Below are positions 16,367-26,541 of a DNA stretch of 64,000 nt, in pieces. Below the pieces are notes generated by a model. It ran no database searches, was not told the origin of the DNA, and saw nothing but the letters and a program-made list of their open reading frames with translations. This DNA is from Colwellia sp. 39_35_sub15_T18. GTDB taxonomy: Bacteria; Pseudomonadota; Gammaproteobacteria; Enterobacterales; Alteromonadaceae. Numbering within the stretch: the stretch's first letter is position 1; each line of letters starts with the position of its first letter. The DNA is taken from the NCBI GenBank assembly GCA_002162675.1, contig MAAE01000053.1:1-64000 (forward strand), given 5' to 3'. Made by a program: the position numbers and the translations under genes.

Positions 16367-17191
16367 TTATTTATCTTGCTTGGTAATCAAATCATACGCC
16401 GCTTGAATATCTTGAGTTTTTTCTTTGGCCGCTTCCATCATTGCCGGTGGTAACCCTTTAGCAATGAGCTTGTCAGGGTGATGCTGAGACATGAGTTTAC
16501 GGTAAGCTTTTTTAATATCTCCTTGAGCCGTTTCTTTACTCACCCCTAAAATTTTATAAGCATTATCCAGTTGCCCAGCATTGGTTGGGGCATTGCCACC
16601 ATTAAATTGCTGATAGCTCTGCCCTGCTTGTTGATTAAAAGCTGCGCTGGCAATGATCATTTCTAACAAGTTATCTAATTGACGAGCCGAGTACCCCAAA
16701 AGCTTAGCAATAGTGTGCAATACTTCGCGCTCTTTGGTGTCTAAATCACCATCAGAAAAAGCGACCTGAATTTGAATTTCCAAAAACATCAACAACAAAT
16801 CTTGGCGGTTGCCACAAATGCGCTTAAATTTGCGTAATCGCTCTTTAAGCGGAAACCCCGCCATTTTACCTTCACGAAAAGCATCTTGAGCTTGTTGGCG
16901 TAATTCGTTGTTTAGGCTAAGTTTATCCATATAGGCGCTAGCAAACGCTATTTCATGATTAGTCACTTGCCCTTTCGCTTTAGCGACATGCCCCATCACC
17001 GAAAAGGTGCTATAAAAAAAGGCCGCTTGACGAGAGACATCATCCTCTTTACCTTCTGTTAAGCCATTAAAATCGAAACCTCGGCCGCGATCAAAAATAT
17101 GTCCTAACCAAGCCCCTAATAAAGCACCAAACAAGTTTTTACTGAGCATAAAGCCAAATAAAAAACCTAAAACTTTTCCCCAAATGCGCAT
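16367..17191 (-). CDS. djlA: Membrane-anchored co-chaperone DjlA
   Basis: 274 residues. DjlA is an inner-membrane J-protein that stimulates DnaK and is linked to envelope stress and capsule regulation in E. coli. The N-terminus carries one Gly-rich membrane segment (about 7-30). A TerB-like helical domain covers about 50-190, including DGDLDTKEREVL, and the J domain ends the protein (about 207-270) with the essential HPD in SQHHPDKL. It is divergent to lptD, the order seen in E. coli, and convergent with the DUF3530 gene. The gene is complete. Confidence 0.95.
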   Translation of the reverse strand: MRIWGKVLGFLFGFMLSKNLFGALLGAWLGHIFDRGRGFDFNGLTEGKEDDVSRQAAFFYSTFSVMGHVAKAKGQVTNHEIAFASAYMDKLSLNNELRQQAQDAFREGKMAGFPLKERLRKFKRICGNRQDLLLMFLEIQIQVAFSDGDLDTKEREVLHTIAKLLGYSARQLDNLLEMIIASAAFNQQAGQSYQQFNGGNAPTNAGQLDNAYKILGVSKETAQGDIKKAYRKLMSQHHPDKLIAKGLPPAMMEAAKEKTQDIQAAYDLITKQDK

Positions 17192-17366
17192 ATTTTTGTT
17201 ATTACCTTACACTTTATTTACTAGTTATCGACTATTTACTCGCTACGCGTAGCTAGAAGAGCATGACCAAGTGACTGCAAAATACCGATTTAGAATTCAC
17301 TTGCCTAACCATTTGCTATATCATATACGCTTCATCGTGCATATTTAAGATAACATTTAAGAATTA

Positions 17367-19694
17367 ATGCTTTTTTCTCGACAATTTTTTTTCCTTGGTA
17401 GCGTTTTTACTTATCTTAGTAGCGCATTTTGTTGTTCGGCTTTTGCCGAGCAAACTCAGCCAGTATCGGCTCAGCCGCAATCACAATGCCCTATACCAAC
17501 TTACATTCCCATCGTGAGCAAGGCATTAAAAATCACTGATGACCGCATTCATATTACCTCTAAATATTCCAGTATCGAAAAAGATCAAATAGCTAACTTT
17601 AGTGGTGGTGTTACGCTAATTGATAAAGATCAAATCGTTATTGCTGACAAATTAGCCTTTAATCGTCAGTTAATGACTTTTAATGCTCAAGGTAATATTC
17701 ACTATCAAAATCAAAGTATCGGTGTTATTGCTGATGAACTTAATGCCAATAAAAAAGATGAAATCACAAGTATGCTTGGTGCCTCTTATCAACTTTATGG
17801 CAATCCCGTTCATGGTAGCGCAGGCGAGCTTAAACTCAGCTCAGCACAAGGGTTAAGTTTATTAGCTTCAACCTTTACCACCTGCCCTGGTGAAAAACCT
17901 GATTGGCAAATAAAAGCCTCTGAAATTACCATATCTGCCGATGGCGCTATTGGCAGTGCTTATCATGCACAAATGAGATTATTTGATGTGCCGGTATTTT
18001 ATTTGCCCTATTTCACTTTTCCTGTGTCTAAACAACGTAAAAGCGGCTTTTTATATCCTAAAATTTCCAGTTCCAGCAATTCTGGTTTTGAAATTGAAAC
18101 GCCTTTTTATTGGAATATTGCTCCCAATATGGACGCCACTATAACGCCTCGCTATATGTCAAAACGTGGCACACAATTAAACACTGAGTTTAGATACTTA
18201 GCTGGGCTGCAAAACGGTAGTATCGACTTAGAATACTTAAATAAAGATAATGCCATAACATCAAATACAGATGCTCGCTACCTTGCTAGATTCCAGCATG
18301 TGGGTACCTTTTCGGATAACTTTAGAGCTTATATTGACTACACCACCATTAGTGATGATAACTACCTAGTGGATATTGGCTCGAGTCAATACAACTCTAA
18401 TGATGCTTATTTATATCAAATAGCTGAACTGGCTTATTTTGGTGAACGTTGGCAAACCACGATGAAACTACAAGATTTTGAAGTCTTAGGTAACCACCAA
18501 GCGAGCTACAAAACCCTGCCTCACGTTGAGGTTTCAACCCAACAGCCGCTAGCCTTATTTGTGCACCAAGATTTGCCCGGGCAGTTTGAGCTTTACTCAG
18601 AGCTAACCAGCTTTCAGCCAGAGTTAAACGAACAAGTAGACGCGAATCGTTACCATGTTGAAGCAGGACTAACTTTTCCCATGTCGACTCCTGCATGGTT
18701 TTTCAACTCTGAATTTAAACTGTTGCATACTTATTACCAGCAAAATAACATCCAAGCAGGTAGTGAATTATCAGCCACCGTAAACCGTACCTTGCCAAAA
18801 ATACGCTTTCATGGTGGTATCAACTTTGATCGTAATATGTCGTTATTTGGCTCTCAGTATCGACATACGCTAGAGCCACAACTGCAATACTTGTATATTC
18901 CTGAAAAAGACCAAACCGATATAGGATTATACGACACCACTAATTTGCAAGACGATTATGATGGTTTATTTAGAGACAGAAGTTACAGTGGTTTAGATAG
19001 AATAGCAGGCGCTAATCAATACACTTGGGGTGTCACCAGCCGTGTGTTAGATAAATCAAACTTAGAGCTATTTCGCCTTAGCTTGGGTCGTATTCAATAT
19101 TTAGATGATAATAATACTTTTGATGAATTTATTGATGCCGAAGTTGAAAGTGACACAAAAAGCCAACAATCATCAATGGCCGTTGATTTATTTTATCGTT
19201 TAAATCATCAATGGCAAATCAGTGCCGACATTCAATATAATACTATCGATAACTTCACCAACAAGGGGCAAGTGGCACTCAATTATCAAATTGATAAATA
19301 TAATTCAGTTCAATTGAACCATAGGTACACTCGTAATGTCTCAGGTAGTAGCTTAGAACAAGCTTCTTTATTAGCGAGCTTCGCTATTAATGAAGATTGG
19401 GCTTTTGTCGGTCGCTTTACTGAAGATTTAAAAAATAGTCGCAGTATAGAAAGCTATGCCGGCTTTCAATATGAAAGCTGCTGTTGGGCGGTACGTATTG
19501 CCTACCATAGATATATCAACTCAAATTTAGGTGATGAACTCTCATTCAACGAAAACCGCGATGAATTTAACAGTGGTTTCGTGTTAGAGTTCATCATTAA
19601 AGGGCTTGATGGTAAGCAAGGCGCTATTGGTACACAAGAAATGTTTAACTCAAGTATATTTGGCTATAAACGCCCTTATTACTTGCAAAATTAA
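17367..19694 (+). CDS. lptD: LPS-assembly protein LptD
   Basis: 775 residues. LptD forms with LptE the outer-membrane channel that inserts lipopolysaccharide in the outer leaflet. A signal peptide (about 1-27) is followed by the OstA-like periplasmic jellyroll ([36 protein letters not shown]) and a large beta-barrel. Four Cys expected for the two essential disulfides are visible: one near the mature N-terminus (QSQCPIP), one in TTCPGEKPD, and the adjacent pair in ESCCWAV. It heads a cluster with surA, which chaperones LptD folding, 91 nt downstream. Confidence 0.96.
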   Translation: MLFSRQFFFLGSVFTYLSSAFCCSAFAEQTQPVSAQPQSQCPIPTYIPIVSKALKITDDRIHITSKYSSIEKDQIANFSGGVTLIDKDQIVIADKLAFNRQLMTFNAQGNIHYQNQSIGVIADELNANKKDEITSMLGASYQLYGNPVHGSAGELKLSSAQGLSLLASTFTTCPGEKPDWQIKASEITISADGAIGSAYHAQMRLFDVPVFYLPYFTFPVSKQRKSGFLYPKISSSSNSGFEIETPFYWNIAPNMDATITPRYMSKRGTQLNTEFRYLAGLQNGSIDLEYLNKDNAITSNTDARYLARFQHVGTFSDNFRAYIDYTTISDDNYLVDIGSSQYNSNDAYLYQIAELAYFGERWQTTMKLQDFEVLGNHQASYKTLPHVEVSTQQPLALFVHQDLPGQFELYSELTSFQPELNEQVDANRYHVEAGLTFPMSTPAWFFNSEFKLLHTYYQQNNIQAGSELSATVNRTLPKIRFHGGINFDRNMSLFGSQYRHTLEPQLQYLYIPEKDQTDIGLYDTTNLQDDYDGLFRDRSYSGLDRIAGANQYTWGVTSRVLDKSNLELFRLSLGRIQYLDDNNTFDEFIDAEVESDTKSQQSSMAVDLFYRLNHQWQISADIQYNTIDNFTNKGQVALNYQIDKYNSVQLNHRYTRNVSGSSLEQASLLASFAINEDWAFVGRFTEDLKNSRSIESYAGFQYESCCWAVRIAYHRYINSNLGDELSFNENRDEFNSGFVLEFIIKGLDGKQGAIGTQEMFNSSIFGYKRPYYLQN

Positions 19695-19785
19695 CTACTT
19701 GCAAAGTTAACTACTTAGAAATAATTTACCAAGCTAGTTATTTGCAAGATTAACACACCAAATCAGTTTAGAAGATGCGTATTAC

Positions 19786-21087
19786 ATGAAAAATTTAGTC
19801 AAAAGAATTACATTTACTAGCTTATTACTAGCAAGCTCATTAATGCAGGTACAAGCTAAAGAAGAGCAATTAGACAAGGTTGCAGCCATAGTCAACGCCT
19901 CGGTAGTACTTGAATCAGAAGTACAAGATTTACTGAAAAACATCAAAGCTCAGGCTGAAAAAAATAAGCAATCATTACCATCAGACAGCGCTTTGCGTAC
20001 ACAAGTCATGGATAAATTAATTAATGACAGCCTTATATTACAAATAGGCGAGCGCATGGGCGTACAAGTCAGTGACGCGCAACTCGATCAAACCATAGGT
20101 AATATGGCACAAGAAAATAAACTTTCTTTGTCGCAATTTCGTGAAGCGATAGTTAATGACGGTAATGACTATGAAAAATATCGTGAAAGTGTTCGTACTG
20201 AAATAGTCTCCGGTGAAGTGCGCCGCAACAGTGTTAGACGTCGCATCTACGTGTCACCGCAAGAAGTATCAAATTTACTCGAGTTAATGAAGGAACAAAC
20301 CAACAGTGATATTGAATATCACCTCGGTCATATTTTAATTGAATTTCCAACGGACGCTAGCCAAGAAGAAATGACTGCTGCTAAAAATCGTGCTAACAAA
20401 GTTATCGAATTACTCAATAGCGGCTCTGACTTTACTAAAATTGCTATCGCATCATCAGGCGGCGCTAACGCCTTAGAAGGTGGTGACTTAGGCTGGAAAA
20501 ATATCAATGAAATGCCAACGCTATTCTCAGAATTAATTGATGGCAAAGACAAAGGCACTGTTGTCGGCCCTATTCGCACCGGCTTAGGTTTTAGTATTGT
20601 AAAAGTACATGATATTCGTGGTCGCCAAATTGTTGAAGTAGAAGAAGTACATGCGAGCCATATACTAATCAAGCCTTCAATTATTTTAAGTGAAGCAAAA
20701 GCAGAAGAACAGCTCAAAGGTTTCATCGATCAAATTAACGCCGGTGAAGCAACGTTTGAAGAACTAGCAAAAGAATTCTCTGAAGGACCGACATCAGTAC
20801 GCGGTGGCGATTTAGGCTGGGCTAACCCCAAAAGCTATGATCCCGCTTTTAAAGATGCGTTAGCCTCGATGAAAAAAGATGAATATCACCAACCATTTCG
20901 CTCATCATTTGGCTGGCATATCGTACAACTTCATGACAGACGCATGGTAGATGCCACCTCGCAAATGAATCAAAATAGAGCTTATCAAATTTTAAATAAT
21001 CGTAAATTTGGCATAGAAAGCGCTCGTTGGATCAAAGAAACCCGCGATGAAGCTTACATAGAAATCTTTGAACAGGATGAAAAGTAA
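19786..21087 (+). CDS. surA: Periplasmic chaperone and prolyl isomerase SurA
   Basis: 433 residues. SurA escorts outer-membrane proteins such as LptD across the periplasm. A signal peptide ends near residue 24 ([10 protein letters not shown]). The N-terminal chaperone module ([14 protein letters not shown]) is followed by two parvulin domains marked by [11 protein letters not shown] (about 180) and [12 protein letters not shown] (about 288), then a short C-terminal helix that completes the chaperone core. The stop codon overlaps the start of pdxA (TAATG), so the two are translationally coupled, as in many gammaproteobacteria. Confidence 0.96.
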   Translation: MKNLVKRITFTSLLLASSLMQVQAKEEQLDKVAAIVNASVVLESEVQDLLKNIKAQAEKNKQSLPSDSALRTQVMDKLINDSLILQIGERMGVQVSDAQLDQTIGNMAQENKLSLSQFREAIVNDGNDYEKYRESVRTEIVSGEVRRNSVRRRIYVSPQEVSNLLELMKEQTNSDIEYHLGHILIEFPTDASQEEMTAAKNRANKVIELLNSGSDFTKIAIASSGGANALEGGDLGWKNINEMPTLFSELIDGKDKGTVVGPIRTGLGFSIVKVHDIRGRQIVEVEEVHASHILIKPSIILSEAKAEEQLKGFIDQINAGEATFEELAKEFSEGPTSVRGGDLGWANPKSYDPAFKDALASMKKDEYHQPFRSSFGWHIVQLHDRRMVDATSQMNQNRAYQILNNRKFGIESARWIKETRDEAYIEIFEQDEK

Positions 21088-22070
21088 TGACTAAACGCAT
21101 TGCCATCACGCCTGGTGAACCCGCTGGCATAGGTCCTGATTTAGCGATAACGATTGCTCAACAGGCTTGGCCAGTGCAAATTATTGTTGTCGCCTCTAAA
21201 GCACTTATTGCCCAAAGAGCAAAACAATTAAACCTAGCAATAACCTTGATTGACTACGACTTAAATAGTGCGGCTTGTCCGCAAGAGGCTGGCAGCTTAA
21301 CTATTTTAGATGTTCCTTTAGCCCAGCCTTGTATTGCTGGCACTCTTGATGTAAATAATGGCGCTTACGTGGTTGACACCTTGAAAATAGCCAGCGATAA
21401 AAACATGTCAGGGGAGTTTGATGCTATGGTGACAGGGCCTGTCAACAAAGGTTTAATCAATAAAGCTGGCATATCTTTTAGTGGTCATACCGAATACTTT
21501 GCTCATCAAGCCAACTGCTCAGATGTGGTGATGATGCTGGCCACCGAAGGCTTGCGTGTTGCCCTAGTAACCACACATATTCCGCTTGCTTATGTCTCAA
21601 AAGCGATCACCTATGAACGCTTACAAAAAATAACCCGTATTTTGCATCAAGACCTAATAACAAAATTTGGCATAACTTCACCTAAAATATACGCCTGCGG
21701 CATTAATCCCCATGCTGGTGAAGATGGCCATTTAGGCCGTGAAGAACTAGATATAATGATCCCTGCCTTTGACGAGTTAAGAAATGAAGGCATGCAAATA
21801 ATAGGGCCACTACCCGCTGATACCATTTTCCAAGAAAAATACCTCACTGATGCCGATGCTGTTTTAAGCATGTATCATGATCAAGGCTTACCCGTGTTAA
21901 AATACAAAGGTTTTGGTGCATCGGTTAATATCACCTTAGGCTTACCTTTTATCCGTACCTCGGTTGACCACGGCACAGCGCTAGAGTTGGCAGGTACAGG
22001 TCAAGCTGACTCAGGTAGCATGATGGAAGCCATGAAAAGTGCCATTGATTTAGCTAATAGACGCAAATAA
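21087..22070 (+). CDS. pdxA: 4-hydroxythreonine-4-phosphate dehydrogenase PdxA
   Basis: 327 residues, normal length. PdxA oxidises 4-phosphohydroxy-L-threonine in the pyridoxal phosphate pathway, giving the substrate of PdxJ. The start [13 protein letters not shown], the metal- and substrate-binding [11 protein letters not shown] and the motifs [12 protein letters not shown] and [12 protein letters not shown] are all present. The ATG overlaps the surA stop codon. rsmA follows after 78 nt. Confidence 0.96.
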   Translation: MTKRIAITPGEPAGIGPDLAITIAQQAWPVQIIVVASKALIAQRAKQLNLAITLIDYDLNSAACPQEAGSLTILDVPLAQPCIAGTLDVNNGAYVVDTLKIASDKNMSGEFDAMVTGPVNKGLINKAGISFSGHTEYFAHQANCSDVVMMLATEGLRVALVTTHIPLAYVSKAITYERLQKITRILHQDLITKFGITSPKIYACGINPHAGEDGHLGREELDIMIPAFDELRNEGMQIIGPLPADTIFQEKYLTDADAVLSMYHDQGLPVLKYKGFGASVNITLGLPFIRTSVDHGTALELAGTGQADSGSMMEAMKSAIDLANRRK

Positions 22071-22148
22071 CAACAATAACCAAAGCGGCAAGCTGGATTA
22101 TTTTTACAGAAATATTTACGCATAGCAAGCCCAGAAAAACGAGAAATT

Positions 22149-23036
22149 ATGAATAGCAGAACTCACTTAGGCCATCAGGCTAAAAAACGCTTTGGCCAAA
22201 ACTTTTTACACAACGACGCTGTGATCAGCGATATTGTCGATGCTATTAACCCTGAGCCTGGTGAAAATTTAGTAGAAATAGGTCCCGGACTTGGTGCATT
22301 AACAGAGCCAGTAGTAGAGCGCGCCGAAAAAATTTCTGTGGTTGAATTAGACAGAGATTTAGCCCATAGACTACGCCACCACCCCTTTTTATCGCCCCAT
22401 TTAACTATTTATGAAACAGATGCCTTAAACTTTGATTTTGCCCAACTCGCACTAGAACAACCATTACGTATTTTTGGTAACTTACCTTACAACATTTCTA
22501 CGCCATTGATCTTTCATCTTTTAACCTTTAAAGATAAGGTAAAAGATATGCACTTCATGCTACAAAAAGAAGTCGTTGAGCGTATGGCAGCAGGGCCAGA
22601 TTGTAAAGCCTACGGTCGTCTTTCTATTATGACCCAATACCAATGCCAAGTGTTTCCTGTGATGGAAATTGGCCCAGAGGCATTTAAACCTGCGCCAAAG
22701 GTAGACTCAGCCATTGTTCGCTTAGTGCCACACAAAACCATTAGCAAGCCAGTAAAAGACATCAATGCCTTAAATACCGTATGTTTAGCTGCATTTAACC
22801 AACGACGGAAAACCATTCGTAATAGCTTCAAAAAGCTACTCAGCGTTGAACAGCTAGAGTCGCTAAATATTGATGCCAACCTGCGTCCTGAAAACTTATC
22901 AATAGATGACTACATAAAACTCGCCAATTTTATTGTCGAGAACCCAGCTAAAATTGATGAAAATGCTGATAGCAAACTTTCTAGACGTGCAGTGAAAGCC
23001 GCTCTGCAGAAGGCAGAAGCCAGAAGTCAGAAATAA
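22149..23036 (+). CDS. rsmA: 16S rRNA dimethyladenosine transferase RsmA (KsgA)
   Basis: 295 residues. RsmA dimethylates two adjacent adenosines in the 3' terminal hairpin of 16S rRNA late in small-subunit assembly. SAM motif I ([14 protein letters not shown], about 42-55) and the catalytic NLPYNIST (about 114-121) are intact, and the N-terminal [10 protein letters not shown] is typical. The C-terminus has an extra Lys/Ala/Arg-rich tail beyond about residue 270. It follows pdxA. The next gene is apaH after 40 nt, leaving no room for apaG. Confidence 0.96.
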   Translation: MNSRTHLGHQAKKRFGQNFLHNDAVISDIVDAINPEPGENLVEIGPGLGALTEPVVERAEKISVVELDRDLAHRLRHHPFLSPHLTIYETDALNFDFAQLALEQPLRIFGNLPYNISTPLIFHLLTFKDKVKDMHFMLQKEVVERMAAGPDCKAYGRLSIMTQYQCQVFPVMEIGPEAFKPAPKVDSAIVRLVPHKTISKPVKDINALNTVCLAAFNQRRKTIRNSFKKLLSVEQLESLNIDANLRPENLSIDDYIKLANFIVENPAKIDENADSKLSRRAVKAALQKAEARSQK

Positions 23037-23076
23037 TTAACTCCTAAATTTAGACTATTGAAGAAGCAGGGGCTAT

Positions 23077-23916
23077 ATGGCTATTTATTTGGTAGGTGAT
23101 ATTCAAGGTTGTTACCAAGAGTTACAAGCACTGCTTAGCCAAGTGAACTTTGATAAAAACAACGATCAACTCTATGTTGCAGGTGATTTGGTGGCACGAG
23201 GCCCTGACTCTCTGGCAACCCTAAGGTTTATAAAGTCACTTAAGCATTCAGCCAAGGTGGTTTTGGGTAATCACGACCTCCATCTACTTGCCGTTTATGC
23301 CGATATTAAAAAAGTCAAAAAACAAGACCAGCTCGCCGAATTACTTGCAGCCAGTGACATACATGAGCTTATGCACTGGCTGATACAACAGCCATTATTA
23401 CAGCAAATAGGCAATGATAATGCTTATATGAGTCACGCAGGTATTTCACCTCAATGGAGTTTGAAAGACGCTATTGAACAAGGAAATAATGCTCATCAAA
23501 AACTAATCTCAACAGAAAAAGACTATTGGCTACGAGCAATGTACGGCGAACAGCCTAATGACTGGCAGCAAACGCAGAGTCCTGAAGATAAATTTCGCTA
23601 CACCATCAATGCCTTCACTCGTATGCGCTACTGCGATGAGAATAATCACTTAGAGTTTGAACAAAAACTTGCACCCAGTTCATTATTATCCATAAAAGAA
23701 CCAGCAAAACCAACACTATTCCCTTGGTATGAGCGCTCAGATGTGATCAACACCACAACTTGGGTATTTGGTCACTGGGCTACGCTTATGGGACAGTGCT
23801 CACATCATAACATTTATGCCCTTGATACTGGTTGCGTTTGGGGCAACCACCTAACCTTACTACGTTGGCATGATAAAAAAACATTTACTGAACCAGCACA
23901 TAAAACTGCGCTTTAG
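23077..23916 (+). CDS. apaH: Symmetrical diadenosine tetraphosphatase ApaH
   Basis: 279 residues. ApaH hydrolyses Ap4A to two ADP and removes NpnN caps from RNA. The metallophosphatase motifs are complete: GDIQGCYQEL (about 7-16), GDLVARGPDS (about 34-43) and GNHDLHL (about 64-70), followed by the conserved GHWATLMG and LDTGCVWG. A Gly-Gly-ribosome site (AGCAGGGGC) precedes the ATG. It closes the lptD-surA-pdxA-rsmA series, but without the usual apaG upstream. Confidence 0.95.
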   Translation: MAIYLVGDIQGCYQELQALLSQVNFDKNNDQLYVAGDLVARGPDSLATLRFIKSLKHSAKVVLGNHDLHLLAVYADIKKVKKQDQLAELLAASDIHELMHWLIQQPLLQQIGNDNAYMSHAGISPQWSLKDAIEQGNNAHQKLISTEKDYWLRAMYGEQPNDWQQTQSPEDKFRYTINAFTRMRYCDENNHLEFEQKLAPSSLLSIKEPAKPTLFPWYERSDVINTTTWVFGHWATLMGQCSHHNIYALDTGCVWGNHLTLLRWHDKKTFTEPAHKTAL

Positions 23917-24150
23917 CCTATATTTAAAGGTGAAAAAGCTGTTCAGCTTGATATACTCATTAAACTCTAAAATGTTATTAAACATATTTTGCATTAAGCC
24001 GATATGTGATCACAATGAAGAGGGCTTTAAAGGGACTGAAAGCATACGCAAAATAAAAATATATATAAAATAATAGAATGGCATCTTTCTTTATGAAGAT
24101 GATCATTCAATAACTAATGCATTTGGTCTTATAATTAACTGGTGATATTT

Positions 24151-26169
24151 ATGAATTTAACTGTAGCGATGAGAATTATTGGTGGCTTTACCATTATTTT
24201 AATTCTACTTGTTTTAACGAGCGTAACTTCTTGGCTCAACCTTAATAAAATTAGTGACTCAACCGAGCAACAAAACCAATTAGCCATACCAACGTTAAAG
24301 GGCAGTAACCAATTAACCCTTGAACTGAACCAAATGGCCAACTTCACCCTAAAAGGTTTCTACGAAACTAAGTTATCCTCACTAGAAGAAAACCTGCAAG
24401 CTTTTAATACTGTCAAAGCTCAGTTTGTCCCCGCATTTAAGCAATTAAAAACCTTAGTAGAAAATGAAAACAACCTTATATCAAATCTTAATAAGGTAAC
24501 TAAAGTTTATAGCACTTTTGAACAAAATGCTTTATCCGTATTTAAAAATAGAAAAATATCCATTGAGCAACAAAACGCCTTAACTGAAAAAGTCAGTAAC
24601 TTGGAAGAAAAAGCCGATGATGCCGTCACTTTATTGCTCGACTTAGCTGATCACGACTTGGCTGAGAGTAAATTACAACGCGCTATTAACTTAAGTGAAC
24701 AATTAGAAAATCAATTTAATGGTATTGTTTCATCATCATTTGAATACCGAGACACCTTAGCAAACGGCACCGCAGATTTAATAGAAAGCGAAATATCATT
24801 TAATCTCGAGGGTGCACAAAGCTCAGTAAATGACATTATCGCTGAGCTCACCATGAATGATGTTGACGATATAGCTCAAGATTTATCCGCGGCTTTTACT
24901 GACATTGAAGATTTATTATCTCCTAATACTGGCGTGCTATTCCACAAACGTTCGCAATTAGCTGCCAACCAACAAGCGAAAAACATGTTAGAAACGGCAG
25001 AAGACAACACCGAGCAAGTTAACAAAATATTAAATAAACAAGTTGATTTAGCTAACCAAGCCACTATACAAGCCAGTGAACTGGTAAAAAGCTCAGTAGC
25101 CAGTGGTAATACCCAAACAGCTATTATAATGGCGGCTTCTATTCTTATCGCCATCGTTATTGCTCGTTTTACCCTCATCAGCATTACTCGCCCATTAGCC
25201 CGAGTTAATGACATGCTTAACATCGTTGCTTCTGGCGATTTGTCCCGTAAATTAGATGAAAGCGGCCAAGATGAATTTGCATTATTGGCTAAAAACTGCA
25301 ACTTACTTATTGATAGTTTACGTCATTTGATTGAAGGTATTGTTAACCGCTCGTCACAACTTGCCGCAGCAGCAGAGCAAACCTCAGCGGTAACTGCCGA
25401 AAGTACCACTGCCATTGAAGAACAACGCAACCAAGTTGAACAAGCGGCTTCTGCTACCACAGAAATGAGTAGCACCGCACAAAGTGTTCTGTCTAGTGCT
25501 AACGATGCATTGGGTGAAATAAAGCACGCCGATGATGAAGCCGAACGGGTGAAAACAATTTCAGCCCGTAATCGACAAACTATCGAACAACTTGCCGGTG
25601 AAGTTGAATCAGCCGCACAAGTTATCAATCAATTACAACAAGATAGCGCTTCAATTGGCGGTATTTTAGATGTGATTCGTGGTATTGCTGAGCAAACTAA
25701 CTTACTGGCACTAAACGCGGCAATTGAAGCGGCCCGTGCCGGTGAACAGGGTCGAGGCTTTGCGGTTGTTGCCGATGAAGTCAGAACGCTAGCAAGTAGA
25801 ACACAAGAATCAACGTCTGAAATTCAAACCATGATTGAAGCCTTGCAATTAGGTGCAGGTAAAGCAGTAACGGTTATGGATGCGGGTCAGTCAAAAGCAG
25901 CGGATTGTGTCAATCAATCAGAAGAAGCTGACAAAGCGTTAGAAACCATCACTCACGCCGTTCACGAAGCGTTTGATCGTAGCTCGCAAATAGCTACTGC
26001 TGCTGAAGAGCAAAGCGTTGTTGCTCATGAAATTAGCGAAAACTTAGAATCTATTGTTGCCATTGCAGAGCAAACCACCGCCGGCTCACAACAAACCGCA
26101 GCCTCAAGCAGTGAAGTGGCTAAACTATCTGAAGAGCTACAACAATCAGTACAAGAGTTTAAGTTATAG
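24151..26169 (+). CDS. Methyl-accepting chemotaxis protein
   Basis: About 672 residues from ATG 24151, which has GGTGAT at a suitable distance. A GTG at 24142 is also possible. Transmembrane helix 1 spans about 8-28 and helix 2 about 325-348, with a helical periplasmic sensor of about 290 residues between them. A HAMP domain ([19 protein letters not shown]) and the MA signalling domain follow. The hairpin tip [21 protein letters not shown] is fully conserved, so the protein should couple to CheA and CheW. The sensor looks like a four-helix bundle, but the ligand cannot be told. The gene is monocistronic with a strong terminator. Confidence 0.95.
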   Translation: MNLTVAMRIIGGFTIILILLVLTSVTSWLNLNKISDSTEQQNQLAIPTLKGSNQLTLELNQMANFTLKGFYETKLSSLEENLQAFNTVKAQFVPAFKQLKTLVENENNLISNLNKVTKVYSTFEQNALSVFKNRKISIEQQNALTEKVSNLEEKADDAVTLLLDLADHDLAESKLQRAINLSEQLENQFNGIVSSSFEYRDTLANGTADLIESEISFNLEGAQSSVNDIIAELTMNDVDDIAQDLSAAFTDIEDLLSPNTGVLFHKRSQLAANQQAKNMLETAEDNTEQVNKILNKQVDLANQATIQASELVKSSVASGNTQTAIIMAASILIAIVIARFTLISITRPLARVNDMLNIVASGDLSRKLDESGQDEFALLAKNCNLLIDSLRHLIEGIVNRSSQLAAAAEQTSAVTAESTTAIEEQRNQVEQAASATTEMSSTAQSVLSSANDALGEIKHADDEAERVKTISARNRQTIEQLAGEVESAAQVINQLQQDSASIGGILDVIRGIAEQTNLLALNAAIEAARAGEQGRGFAVVADEVRTLASRTQESTSEIQTMIEALQLGAGKAVTVMDAGQSKAADCVNQSEEADKALETITHAVHEAFDRSSQIATAAEEQSVVAHEISENLESIVAIAEQTTAGSQQTAASSSEVAKLSEELQQSVQEFKL

Positions 26170-26259
26170 AGTAAGTTACACTAAAAGGGTTAACTGATTA
26201 CCCACTTAGTATTAAGGATATAAACCGCTTTATATCGCTTTATGACGATAATAAACAAA

Positions 26260-26298
26260 AAAACCTGCTCAATATATAGCTATTGAGCAGGTTTTTTT
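26260..26298 (+). terminator. Terminator after the chemoreceptor gene
   Basis: A 12-bp stem (ACCTGCTCAATA, 26263-26274, with its complement 26281-26292) is followed by T7. The A run on the left side would let it work on the minus strand too. Confidence 0.85.
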
Positions 26299-26460
26299 AT
26301 GTCTTAAATACAATAATATTCATAGTAATTGCACTAAATCATTGCGACTTGTGCTGGCTCCAATACTCCAAAGCAGCGCGCGGCGCTACTCGTAATCCCA
26401 AAAGCCAGATCACAGCCCTTAACGTTGCATTTTCAATATTATTTTAGATCAACTTAGGCA

Positions 26461-26495
26461 AAAAAAAACCAGTAACAAATTTGTTACTGGTTTTT
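26461..26495 (-). terminator. Terminator of the TonB receptor gene
   Basis: AACCAGTAACAAATTTGTTACTGGTT is perfectly palindromic in its stems and has an A run (26461-26468) that reads as a U tract on the minus strand. It lies 47 bp past the receptor stop codon. Apart from these two terminators, the 372-bp gap 26170-26541 shows nothing else convincing. Confidence 0.8.
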
Positions 26496-26541
26496 AATTA
26501 TCGAATTATCGCTAAGCGAACAATCAATACTTCATTTGATA

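Noticed and set aside
18397-18696. 99-codon antisense frame
   Set aside because: It lies within lptD on the other strand and looks like a chance frame.
20328-20726. 132-codon antisense frame
   Set aside because: It overlaps the first parvulin domain of surA and has no ribosome site or family signature.
24876-25301. 141-codon antisense frame
   Set aside because: It is the mirror of the chemoreceptor gene, whose signalling motifs are unambiguous.
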